A stretch of DNA of 64,000 bases from Ancylostoma caninum. Lineage: Eukaryota; Nematoda; Chromadorea; Rhabditida; Ancylostomatidae. Below, piece by piece: positions 1-11,584 of this stretch. The DNA is taken from the NCBI GenBank assembly GCA_037903475.1, contig JBAJFG010000113.1, forward strand, positions 1 through 64,000. The letters run 5' to 3'. A program made the translations under genes and the position numbers. Every line of letters begins with the position of its first letter. Position 1 is the first letter of the stretch. Under the pieces are notes generated by a model. The model saw only the letters and a program-made list of their open reading frames with translations, ran no database searches and was not told the DNA's origin.

Positions 1-1782
1 ACATTCGAATTTAAAACTTTTTTGTACAAAGATTTCCACAGACCATAACTATCACTGAGTAAAAGAAAAGGTGTTTGAGAAAAAAGAAAGCAATAGTAAG
101 AATCGGTAAAATAAAAGTTTTTGGAAGCAAGAGTAGTACTGTGACGACCGCAGAAAAGTTATAGGTATAGAATGGAAGAAAAACATTAATTTCTTCAGAG
201 TAAGTGTGCAGTACATAAAGAAACAAGCTCCGCTAAAATAGCGAACGAGTACCTCCCTAAAACCACAAAAATTAAAAGTGCACGTTCGAGGCGTCGAATA
301 GCAAGCATGGCTTGTACGCAATTACAGATGCTGAGTTGATGCAAATTCCAACGGCACCCGCGGGGCTAATTTTTACCACAGCACTTCGCCTTTCTGCTTG
401 GGGTATAGGAATCTCCTGTGTATGTCCGCTCTATTTTTGGGGACGTTTAAGGATAATAGTGCCTAATAATCTCTTCACTAACAAGTTAAAGAACCCGCGC
501 GACTCTTAAAGTGAGGGGGCCCACCTCATCTTTGTGTTTTGACTTTTAACACATTCCGAACTTTCCCGATGCGCTAATCCTGGCAATGTACTTGAAATGT
601 CCCAAAAATGGCCTACAAACCCGTTTTTTCTCACCCGGGGCAATGAACCAGTTTGCTGGAGCAAATTTACGTGCAAAGACGTGTATCACTGTTGATCCTA
701 ACGATCGGACAGGACAAGTCGTGTTCACCCGACTGTGGCAGACAGCAAGCACAGCTCGGAGCGATCCGCCTCCCTGCTCCACGGAGCTGGTACTTCGACC
801 TAGGTAGAACACGTTTCACCAGCAGTTACACCGCGATGTCAAAGCTTATTTTGTCACCGCATACTGGCTTACAGAGTAGGTAGCTTGCTACCCACTGCTG
901 GCCACCCATGAACATATTTCATTTGGAGTGTTGTGATCCTCCTTTCCGCTCTCAGGAGCCAAGGGTTCACATTACAGCTTCTGCCGAATTCGCGGATAAC
1001 GGTGAAACAGACAGACATTAGCTATCCTTTAGTGTACCAAGGGTGTCTGCTGGATACATGACTGGTCGTCAGTACAACCGCGAATAGCATCACAGGATAA
1101 ATCAAACCTACGAAACATTGATAAAACGCTGTCTGCTGCATGGTGACTCGTGTTCGTTCGTACTTATTCCTAGATTTTTGATCAGTGTCGAAGGCGATCC
1201 TCCAACGTTCTGTGGGATATAACTTCTGGCACTCGTGGCAGAATTGAGTTAGTTTGATTGGCAGGAATGCTGGTGTCCAGAAAACTTTGAGTATGTTGAC
1301 ATGTTCACTAAGGGTAATTCCAGTGATGAATTCAGACCCACGTTAGGAAAGCAACTTTTACGCCTTGCGTCTCCTAGCGTCGTTTAGTCTGTAGGATAAC
1401 CAGACAGGCTAACCAACGTTGGTTTCGAGAATGCAAATCCTATGACTTCTATTCCAAGTGAAATTGGTAAAGTGACTGGTTACCAATCTGATAGTAATGC
1501 GTCCAGGACCCTGTAATGAGCCTAAGATTTCCGGCACCTCGGTTGCCAAAATTCGAAATCTGCTTCACTCGCTAGTAGCACAAGAGAGTGTCGTCTCGTA
1601 GTGTTCCTTTTTCACCACTCAATATGTATCCTGGTCGTCTAGTTCAGGAGAGCATCCAGTTTCCAAGATCCTCGGAGCGGATCGAATGCTAGTTCAATCA
1701 TTCGAATGAGCCATTCTTCTGGGAGAGATACGACAGATGTTTTTGATTAACTCTCTTGAGAAAATAATCTCCTGCACAGACC
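1..1782. other. Intergenic, no gene recognised
   Basis: AT-rich non-coding sequence with short scattered open frames. The only notable item is a minus-strand open stretch without an early methionine (about 1344 down to 1019, see findings). I recognise no domain, RNA gene or repeat here. Confidence 0.5.
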
Positions 1783-1788
1783 TTTATT
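1783..1788 (-). terminator. Candidate polyadenylation signal of the methyltransferase-like gene
   Basis: TTTATT on the plus strand reads AATAAA on the minus strand, about 200 nt beyond the TAA stop (1990-1988) of the methyltransferase-like gene. Position and orientation fit a 3' end signal. No transcript evidence is available. Confidence 0.4.
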
Positions 1789-1987
1789 CATATGAACATC
1801 ACTTTCCTATTGAAAGAACATAAGTGTTAGATGAAATAAATAAAAACGTAGTCTGAATGAAGGAAACAAAGAATTTGGCACTGATTCATACAATAAATAT
1901 GCTATACATGTGAGAATAACTACAGAGATTGATCACACAATTTTTTTTTGTCATGGACACAGTGAATTATCAACGGATCCGTTGAAG

Positions 1988-4900
1988 TTACGGATTTCTT
2001 AGCAGGAAAATGTTGATCTTTTCTTCAAAAGCAACTTTGCCAGTGATGTTGTTGCAGTAATCTCTTATCTCTTTTTCTGTGCATTTCGGTGTGTTCTTCA
2101 CAGCAGGAAAACATCCTGGAAATATCCATGATTACTGGAGCGGTAGCATGGTTATTTGCGACATTGCCAGTGTTTTCTTTTTCCTCATCTCTTCTTCTAT
2201 CATATGCCATAAATAAGGAAAAAAAACCATGAACGGATCAGTTGTCGTGAGCAGATAGGCTACTTTAACTTTTCTTTTCTCGACCTCTTCACTGCTCATA
2301 AATATCGAGTAAATATCTTTTCTTCCCGAGCAGTCGATAGCATTTCTCCCAATAATTCGTCAGCTGTTCCTTCAGCCTGCATTCCATAGAACACATGTGA
2401 ATACTTGAAACGGAAAAGAAGTCCTAGCTAACATGTTTTTTTCCAAACTAATGATCTTAAAAAATTTTGGAAATTTCTGGATGAGGAGAACTATGTTCCT
2501 CACCTGAATATAAAATTTTCTCCCAATCAAATCGATCAACGGAAATTGGCACAGCTGCGGAGAAACACGTGGAGGTTAGGTCAGCCTGAAAATAGCTTAA
2601 ATAGGTATCGCTGTAGAAGGTTATCCGGACAAGAACAGCAGAGCACGAATGCACCTATGAGATTACCCACGGTAAACGTGTTAGCGTACTCAACGTTACC
2701 CTTGGGCCGCATGCATTATTTTGATTACTGGGGGTAAACATGTCCACACCTCTAATCGTACAGATCGTAAACACGGGCGTCAACACTCTATGGACCATGG
2801 GTAATCTCAATGATGCATGCGGTCACAGATAAAGGGTAACTTTGGGTACATCAACACGTTAACCAACCATGGGTAATCTCAATGATGCAGTGGGACCCTG
2901 CAGTACTTGTCTGGATGAATTTAAAGAAGCGATCACTTTTCTCATGCAATATCTTCAAAGAATGGTCATCGACATTGTTTTTAAGCGGCAATTTACCTCT
3001 TACCTTTCGCCTAACAACATGTTTGCTCGTACCTACAATGAAGTAAAGGCTGCGGGGAAAACTCGTCCAACTCCGCTCACTCGCCGCAGGACCAGCCAAC
3101 GCGTAAAGTCACCACCCTTTTAATTTACGTGCGGCACCTCTCTTACTTGCACTCATTACTGCGTTGTCGACCACAACTTTTCATTCTCATGCAACTCGCT
3201 TGGCGAACTGGTCTAATTTTTACACTTTTGGAAGTGCATATGATGCAATCCCTTCCATTCTGATTTTTCCATACTGCCATCCGCTAAAATATACTTCCAA
3301 ACGCTTTCTGCGGGCAAAGTCGTAATTGCAGACAAAGTCGGATCAGGCGCCCTCTGTGAACTAACAGACCGTACTTTTGTTGCACACTTCATAAGCTGCC
3401 ATTTTAGAGAAGTGTAATATTTTCTAGGCTATAAACATTTCATTGATGATGTAATGCTAAGTTTTCAAGAGAGAAATAGTAGTTTTTGAGGTTAAAAGTC
3501 CTCTCAAAGAATATTATTTCTCTTCAGAACCTCCCCCCCTAAGAAGGAAGAAGGAAGAGCTCGAGAGGACCTGAGAGGATACACTCTCACCAGAAGTCAC
3601 TCTATGCAGTTTCACCTAATCAGACATCAGACAAAACAAGGTGATCAGACAAAAAGAATATCGACCGCACTCGGCGAGAGACGACTTGAGAATGAGACTT
3701 GCTAGCAATGACGAGTGGATAATGAGAAAGACTTGCTAGCAACCGACGGTTGCCATTGAGTTGCTATTCGGGCCACATATGGCGGCCATATGTGGCCCGA
3801 ATAGCAACTCAACAGCAACCGTCGGTGAACATGGCCGCCATGTGTGGCCCGAATAGCAACTCAATAGCAACCGTCGGTCGCTAGCAGCAACGCAATAGCA
3901 CCCACCGTTGCTGCGGCAACGGCCGTTGCTATTACGTTGCTAGTGACAAGAGTGGGCGGAGTCGTTTCGGCTCCAATCCATGGAGTGTCTGAGTAGGTGA
4001 AGTTGTCTATACCTAGTAATTGCAACGCAGAGGAAATCATACCAATGAGAATGAGATTGCCTACCTTTCTAGGGGTGCATCCAGGCCAAGGGTAATTTTG
4101 CATTACTAAGATAGAGTTAAAAACAAACGAAATTCAAGGATTTACATGAAATTCGCAAATATTACCGGCACTTCACGATGCTCCTATGGGGAGGTCAATC
4201 GCGCATTAAGGGAAGGAGCGCAAATGGCAGGATTCCACAACCCTAAACCCGTTTAGAAAACAACAATAGCGGGTCCCCACAGAAAATCCTGAAGTCTCAT
4301 GTGATCCGAATGGATGAGGTTACGAACAGAAACTGATAACTTCCCCACAGCATTGCAGCGAAAGCTAAGAAACGGTGGAAGAATGTCGAAAATGTATCAA
4401 ATGCGACGCGACATGGGAAAAGCCAAACATTTAGGAAAAGATGAGTGTCTATGAGTTTTTTTTTTTGAAAAGAGAAGGGTGAAGAATGGCAAAAAATGAA
4501 TAAGCAGAGCTACCCCAAAAGATCCCAGGTGAAACAAAATTCTGCAAATAAAATTCCAAAGTTGGATGGTTGAATTAAGTTCAAAACTAAATGCATTGAT
4601 AAACTATCAGCAACCAGTTGATAGAAATACATACTTTGGCTCATTATAAAGTTTGGAAATCCTGGAAAAATTGAATATCTTGGAAAAGCATTTAAAATTC
4701 CACAGCTTTCTGCCCCCCCCCCCCACCTTTTTTTCTTCCCACCCACCGCTGGCTAGTACATACGTATCTGAGCATGCTATGCTTGAAATATTTTTTTGAA
4801 TGATATCTGATTTAGAAAACTGCAAAAGCTTCTCTTTCAAACCTACCGCTTTGACAGCAGCTAGCACTTCTTCCCTCGTTGGTGCGAGTTTTCTCCATAA

Positions 4901-7900
4901 CATCAAACAACACTCGGGCACAGGAAGTGGTGGATTTTTTGGTCGAGCCAGAACAACTATTGGTGCATTATCTGAAGAAAAAACACCACTTTTCCTAAAA
5001 ATAAAAAGAAGAGCTGTAAACAAATAAATGTTTCAACTCACCTTTGAGAAGAACTTTTAATTTTCTGAAAAACGCTGCCATATCGGGCACTTCGTGGGTC
5101 ATCTCGTTCAAAATAATAAAGTCGAACGTTCCAATCTGAAATCAAATCTCTTGAAGTTTCTGCGAGCCAAATCCTGAACCTTGTCGCCCCTTGTTCAAGA
5201 AGAAACACTGCAAATATGTGCATAGTGTCGACACTTGTTGATCCCTCGAAAAGAACAAGTGGTCTTTGTCGCAAGCTCTCAGGAGAAGAGTATTGGAAAA
5301 ACAAAGAAAACACGACAAATCGGTCGAAAGAGCATAGAAGTTTGCTTCCTTTTTTAAATAATCGCTTGATTCAATTACAGTTTTTTGTTTTATTGCTAGG
5401 CATTACTCAGTTACATCGGAATTCTGAAAACCCTGGTAAATGTCCAATTTTCCAGGAACCCTTTGGCTTCTACAGCAATAAGTCGGGGCTTTGCATATCT
5501 TTGTTTGCCAAAGTATCCAAGCATCGCTGCTAGCCAGAACATTTTGGCACAAATACTAGTAGTTAATTAATGTGTTTGCGTTCGCTCTACATGATGCGAC
5601 AGATGTTAGCCGAGCACAATGTTCATCATCCATCTTTCCAGAAGAAACTGTTAAGAAGAAGTAAGAAACAATGATTGTGCCGCGTTCTTCAGGATCAGAA
5701 GAAATGGAGACCATTTGTTTAAACAAGGCAGGATTAATGTCAGATCTCAGTCACATGTCAATGACATAAAAATTTGAATTCCACATTGGCACGTCAGGTA
5801 TCTGAAGAGAAGCGCCATTTTTATAGTTATATTATAGTTCTTACCAGTTTTCATGACCCTAGGCGAGTCAGCTAAATCGCGTCATTTCTTCTATGCACGA
5901 GTGGTAGCGGCGCAGTTTCTCTCGATCGTGAACAGAAAATAATGAAGAGTCCGACGCATAAACAGCAGAAATGTCACTTGGCGGATAGAATCCTTGGAGT
6001 TACAGAAGCGGAGAGCTAAGATGCGCCGTAGCAGTATGTACACAAAGATCATAAAGCGACAATTGCTCAGCATCTGCCCCAGATGGCTAAATAAAATCGA
6101 CATGGACTAATTCAAACGGTTTTACTGGCGAACCATTATTTTTGTTTTTCACACAGTTATATGCGCATAAGTTCCAAATATTCCCTTCTCTGGATTAATA
6201 ACGATCTAGGAAACTTCTAGGAAACCCACTGCGAAAAATGAGCCTTATCTACGGGATATGCTTCGCCCTCCTTTACGCAGCAGAACCACTACTCTACATC
6301 ATTACTCAAATATTATTTGCAAAGAAATCCAAGTACGAACGCTGGTCCCCACGGATCACATGTGTTTCCCTATCTCTTTGTGCAAAAATCACATGTACTT
6401 ATAATATCCAAAGATCAAATCACTACGGGGACCAGCTCTCGCACAACAAATAAAAGTATAATGTGAAACTTACATCTTCAATATCTGCGAAACTCTTTTG
6501 AAAATCCACCCGCTTGAAAGTTACGTTAGATGGCAGATCGAAATTCGGCTTTTCACCTCTAGAAGCGATAGTCAGCCTGGAATGTACGATGTTTGGTAAA
6601 GAAAGCGGTAATTAGGTTAAATGTTCTTTTGCTACAATATACATATTATACATATTTAACTGAATAGGACCGTTGAAACGCTATATGGAAACATGGAGAA
6701 ATCTACACATTTTTAGTATAAGAAAATCTGCTCACTTGTTATTTGGATGCTTCTCTGCTAACGTTATCGAAAAAACGCATGCTTCTTCGGATACGTCCAG
6801 TATTTCCAAGTTCTCACTCCGACCAACCTGAAAGACATGCCATTCCTGAATTTTCAACAAGAAAAAATTATTTCATAATGAGAATAAGAGTTAAGAGAGA
6901 AATAAGACAAATGTCCACTGAAACAGAATCAGCTGGAGGTTACATTCTCTTACTAACCTTGTCCATAATCCATTTCCAAATATCCGGATGATGGTGAGCT
7001 TCAAACTTCTTCATAACATCATATTGCTCCTTGGCGAATTTTACCTTCTGGAAAGAAACAAGAACGTGAATCTGCCCTAAGAGAGGAAAAAAAAAATAAA
7101 GACAGGAAAGTAAAGCGGCGGAAATCAGCACTATATCGAGGCAACCACTCTGAGCAGACTGAATATCAACACAATTTTGAGAATAGATTATTCGAATTCA
7201 AATTTTGTGGAATAAAGCACTGGTCAAAACGATACCGCGATCCAGACTTTTATTCATTTATTTATTCGCACACTTACGGTGTACCAAAAAAGGAACACTG
7301 AAACATAGGTGAAATAACTTCATCCGCATTCACCAGTGAAGATTTGCCCCAATCACTGATGGGTCAAACATCTACAAATCTTTTTCTTGAATTTTTCAAG
7401 ACCTCCAAGGTTCGACAGGCAATACTCCAGCGAGCACTGTATGTACTTATGTATAGCGAGTGGAAACGCGCGTACATATTTTTTCTAGATCCCTGGTATT
7501 ACTTTGCTACTTGTGACTTCTTTCCAAGAAAAGAATATCATAAGCAAGTAGAGCAACAGTAAGCTAGACACATTTAATGAGAAGGCTAGAAGGCACTGTC
7601 TCACCTCATTTTCGTTCCCGAAATTTTTACATAATTGGAAACCGTGGGAGAAAACGATCACAATTACATGTTACTTCCTGCAAAAATCTCGGAAAAACCA
7701 TTTCTAGCCTGCTAATTTCGGGGAGAGTTGGGGCGGAGCGTCCATGGAATTGCGAAGGTTCTACGGTTCTGCTACATATGCCTCTCTGCCCCTACTAGGT
7801 CGGCGCTCAGTGGCCTGCACTACGGATTTGCTAACTTTCTGTGTCTGGTATCAACATAGGTGGCCCGTACTGGTCAACTCTAACATATTTGGCGAGTTTC

Positions 7901-8100
7901 TGCAAAACAAATTATAACGAGTAACTTTAATTTCCTCCAAAATTACGTCGAAAAGGAGATTAGAGACAAGAAAACCTTAGCTGAATACTGGAGAATTATA
8001 TGCAAAGATGGAGCTTTAAGCGATGGAGTAGATAGTGCACAAGATATTGCTCATCAATAATGCTAACCTCAACTTTTTGTGACGGAGACAAGTCATTCAT
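1988..8100 (-). CDS. Class I SAM methyltransferase-like protein, degenerate SAM loop
   Basis: Eight exons join in phase to 248 codons plus stop: 8100-8068, 7047-6958, 6827-6736, 6576-6474, 5135-5042, 4971-4847, 2585-2504, 2115-1988. Every internal boundary is GT..AG. The fold order is that of a Rossmann methyltransferase. Strand beta1 is EILDVSEEAC (49-58), beta2 is LTIASR (73-78), and a motif IV-like FDFIILNEMTHEV starts at 110. The segment RPKNPPLPVPECC (147-159) follows, then LAPTREEVLAAVKA and a C-terminal tail with FDWEKILYSG and a final acidic, hydrophobic strand. This tail resembles that of small SAM methyltransferases common in nematodes and bacteria. The glycine-rich SAM loop (GxGxG) is replaced by SEEAC, so catalysis is doubtful. 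The start is uncertain: the first exon stays open upstream to an acceptor at 8148. Introns of 2261 and 1338 bp carry inverted-repeat elements. Substrate unknown. Confidence 0.75.
2649..2889. mobile_element. MITE-like element, dispersed family copy A, inside intron 6
   Basis: The left end ATGCACCTATGAGATTACCC (2649-2668) is an imperfect inverted match of GGGTAATCTCAATGATGCA (2799-2817). The latter is repeated directly at 2871-2889, so this looks like a composite or partly duplicated copy. The internal words GGTAAACGTGTTAGCG and TCAACGTTACCC recur in copies at 17.2, 55.6 and 62.7-63.1 kb. It lies in the 2.26 kb intron of the methyltransferase-like gene. Confidence 0.6.
3690..3945. mobile_element. 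Foldback/MITE-like inverted-repeat element in intron 6
   Basis: Arm 3742-3783 is the reverse complement of 3785-3826, with two mismatches in 42 bases around a one-base centre (3784). A third arm at 3837-3878 repeats the right arm directly. Further right, CAGCAACGCAATAGCA (near 3885) pairs with TGCTATTACGTTGCTAG, and GCAACGGCCGTTGC is a perfect 14-bp palindrome. The whole block is built from nested inverted copies of AGCAAC/GTTGCT words. No coding capacity. Confidence 0.7.
6337..6440. mobile_element. Short hairpin element in intron 4
   Basis: GCTGGTCCCC at 6341-6350 is the perfect reverse complement of GGGGACCAGC at 6427-6436, and the outer bases CGAAC/CTCTCG extend the match imperfectly. The loop of about 76 bp contains two direct copies of ATCACATGT. 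It resembles a tiny terminal-inverted-repeat element or a structured intronic hairpin inside the methyltransferase-like gene. Confidence 0.45.
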
Positions 8101-11100
8101 AACTATGTAGTAAAAAGATCTATGCAATTTATAATGTGTAAAAAATCCTTGTACAGAAACATAAGCCCAACAAGTCCACAATAACATTATAACACTACAT
8201 TGCAACCATCATGGATAGGTGTACAGTGTAAGACAAAACGTGAACAGTTACGAGCAAAGGATTGCAGCTTTTGGCATTTTGCAAGTAAATTTCTTCTCCG
8301 AAGTTATTCCCACCCATTTTACGCACTTTCGAAGATAACTTTTGAAAAATTCACCATCCAAAGTAACCGAAATCACTCAAAATCCACTGTGGAGATTTCA
8401 ACAGAAAAAAATCATTCCTTCCAGTACTCGAAGAAATGAATGTACATCGAGGAATTTGTCCCCATAACATATGTAGTTCAAATTCTAACTACAGCTGTTC
8501 CAACACGTACTCCCATAGTGCTTCGAATGTTCTGCAGTACAATCAATCTTCGGGCAACGATCGCCTCAAATCGAGGAAATTCCAGCAACTAACAACTGGC
8601 GCTGTTGATTCAGTGAGCAGTGGACACTGTTCAAAGCGAGGCAAGAGAAAAGTGAGGAACGCAAATTAGCCAGAAAAAAAGATTAACCCTCCAATGTGGC
8701 GTAAACTATGCACCGTTGATCTTGCTTTATAAATAATTATTCTCATTACGAAAGAGTATGTATCTAAATAATGCTGGACTTCTTCGAGAAAAATAAACTA
8801 AAGTATACAAAAATTAAGATAAACTTGGAGTTTTGTTATTAGCTCGTCCAGTATGAAATGTCCGATTTTAAGAGCGGTCAGTTTGACAGTCTCTATCTTC
8901 GAAGATTTACTAGATCTCTCCTCATCTTTATTTTCATTATGAAGATACATCCTCTTGCTTTTAAAATCACTTCCTGGATTTTTGATCAGTCTTCGAATTT
9001 TTGTTTGAAACCATTTCTTGTAGAACTACTCAAAGACGAAATATCGAGTCATTTTGGAATATAGGTTCTATTTTCCAGCCATTAGAGCTGAGAAAGCCGG
9101 GAACATCATTGTAGTGTTAAGGGGCATTTGGCTAGTAAATGCACTGAACACCGTTCGCTTGGGAAGTTCCGCTCAGGTGACATGAAGTTCCAAAGCGAGC
9201 CTTATGATGAACCTGGATATCGATGAGCTGGAAGCCGTAGCCGAAGCGGATAGGAGTCAAACTATGTAGGTCAACGTGAGCAGCAAGGTGTGGCCTTTAT
9301 AATCCAATAATATTTAAGTACATAAGGCAATATGACCATCAAAAGTGGTTCGGTTAACGAATTTTTCCCCGTTTGACCCTCAAAAATGGGTGCAAATTTT
9401 TGCCCATTTTCCACAAATCCACGCTGCTTAAGCCAGAGGTGCAGGGGTGAGGACCCACCTGCAACTCACTGTACTGGGCAAACATTGCTCTATTTGGCCG
9501 CAACTCCTTTCGGGGATTAGCTCACTTCTTGCTGGAGAAAATGTTCAATTTTCAACATGATGTTGGAAACGCTCTTCGCCACTTGATTGCTACTAGCTTT
9601 CCAAATTTCCGAGCTGTTGGCGCAGTCAAGCTGCAGTTAGGATGGCAAGGCTGTGGGGATAGTATAGAAGCATAATCGGATATCTTATACTGCATTTTGC
9701 TTTAGAAACAAAACTCGAAATCTTCTCATCCAAAATCAGACATTTCATACTTGACGACCTAATATTTCTTGTGAAATGTCTCAAAGAGATGTGCAAGGCT
9801 GAAGGCAATGTCCCACTTTCAATTCCATTTTGATAGAGAGTTTTACATCAAGAGAATCGCCGGGCGACGCTGATCAACATGGTATGCACGATTCCACACA
9901 AAGTTGCTGCAAAACCCCTTTCTCAGCCTATTCTTTTTTAGAGAATTTCGGCTGCACCTTGAGGCATCTGCCGCAAAGGGCTGCAGTCGATAACAAGGAT
10001 CGCTGGCGTCCAGCACCTCCTTGTGACAGATGTCTTAGTGAAGGCCTGGATTCTCCACAAAGGAAGGAGCCGAGGAACGAGAATGTTTGCACTTTCGTGA
10101 GGAATCATGTATACAATGACGAAAAGCAGGAGATTCGTTTGGAGATCTGCTATCTATAAAATTCCGAAGACATTTCCGAGATGAGATACTACCTCTAAGG
10201 CTGTTGTCAGGTTCTACCATGGAAATTTGAATGGAACATCAATAAAAAGCGCGAAATATTCCAGTAAAACAAAAACAGAAAAAGTGTCCTATGCCCTCAA
10301 GAAGAAATAAATTGCAGCATTTATCTTTTGAAAAGTTGGGAACCCTCACTCTTGACTTCTTTCAAATTCAAGTTCTGATTCTACTCTTTCTCTTTTTTCC
10401 TCCCATTAGTTTCCATACTATTATTACAAGCATACGTACCAGTCACAGACAGCATCCCAATCGTGCAGCGATCACACATGTGTCACATAAACGTTATAAG
10501 ATTTGGCAATTGTGTCGATTAATGAAAAAACCAAGCCATATGGAAGATGTTCGCTATGTTTTCACAAAGCGCTTAAAAAAAAACTCGTGCAGGACACATT
10601 CGACGTTTAATTAGCAAAATGATTAGCCCCAAACCCAGGAGAAATATCAGACCACAATTTTTCGTTTCTAGAGCTGGTAAAAACTACAAAAGACTCAGCC
10701 AAAAACAGTGTATTCCTCCAAATTTCAGTTGATCTGCGAGAGCGCCTGAGTCGTAACTGAAGTCATGAGATTGTTCAGTATTCGGTTCCATTAATTTCAT
10801 GTTACTTGGTCATGTTTGTTTCATTTTTATTCGCTCGCGTTTTTTTTTTTTGAATGACTCTCTTTCTTATGAATACGATACGGTATATGTACATTTCAAA
10901 AATGAAGAAAAAATCCAGACAGACCTCTACTCTCATAAATCGTCCAATTACCATTGCCTGATAGCTCAATATTTGTATTCATTATTGGATTTTTTCCGAT
11001 AAGATTTTTGATAACACTCCTCTTATACCTCTCCCCATCCCTCCACGCAGTTATGACATAGGTAAGAATCCACGAATAACTCCGAGTGGATCAAAAATAT

Positions 11101-11214
11101 CTGCAAGTTACACTAAGGTTAAAAACGGCCCAGCAGCTGAGCTCATGGTTTAGATTTACTTTAAAACGCCACTGTGCTTGGAAACACTTGAAAGTGCTTG
11201 GAAGCAACGATCCA
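8101..11214. other. Intergenic, no gene recognised
   Basis: Mostly AT-rich sequence with unremarkable short open frames. The stretch around 9340-9440 has two similar words (GACCATCAAAAGTGG and GACCCTCAAAAATGGG). The stretch 9830-10220 is open on both strands but shows no domain or splice logic that I can support. Confidence 0.4.
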
Positions 11215-11584
11215 TCTCAAATCCACCCAATCGCAAACCGTATCAATATTTACTTGAGTAATCTTTTCATTGGGATCCAGAACTTCTACTTTGCCCGTAG
11301 ATCCTCTCCAATCATGTACACTACCCATTGTTCTCCTCCCGAAGAGGTCCATTGGTAAGTCACGTCCCCCTCCCCCCTTTCCAGAGATCCTCGTCAGAAA
11401 CCGCATCTAATATGCTATATCCACTGGATAAACGCGCCGTAAATGACATATTGGGGTGGCTTGGATAACCTGCTATCCAGATGAAGCTTATCCGCCGAAA
11501 TGTGTGTCCATTTATTTTACAGCGAGACATTTTTTCCAGTTGGTGAAGAACATCATCTGCTACATCATCAATTCGTGTTGGCTC
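11215..11584 (-). CDS. Unassigned coding-like exon(s)
   Basis: On the minus strand an acceptor (TTTTGGCAG) at 11585 is followed by an open frame starting EPTRIDDVADDVLHQLEK and running to DAVSDEDLWKG near 11375. After a poly-G-rich interruption with a frame change, a second open segment (about 11337-11215) reads SVHDWRGSTGKVEVLDPNEK and later VNIDTVCDWVDLRW. The composition (acidic, D/E/V/W-rich, few low-complexity runs) looks like real protein. The segments are not joined by a convincing intron, and I recognise no family. It could be a decayed gene, exons of an unmodelled gene, or a frame-shifted assembly error. Confidence 0.35.

Noticed and set aside
2025..2210. Stand-alone minus ORF of 61 codons at the end of the methyltransferase gene
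   Set aside because: It is a shadow: the true terminal exon (2115-1988) is read in another frame and fits the splice phase.
7826..7912. Exon-like KLAKYVRVDQYGPPMLIPDTE on the minus strand in intron 1 of the methyltransferase-like gene
   Set aside because: It has a good acceptor, but neither possible donor leaves a phase compatible with the next exon. It is not needed for the model.
8068..8147. Upstream extension of the first methyltransferase exon to an acceptor at 8148
   Set aside because: It stays open, but no upstream exon in matching phase was found. The ATG at 8100 gives a normal family length.
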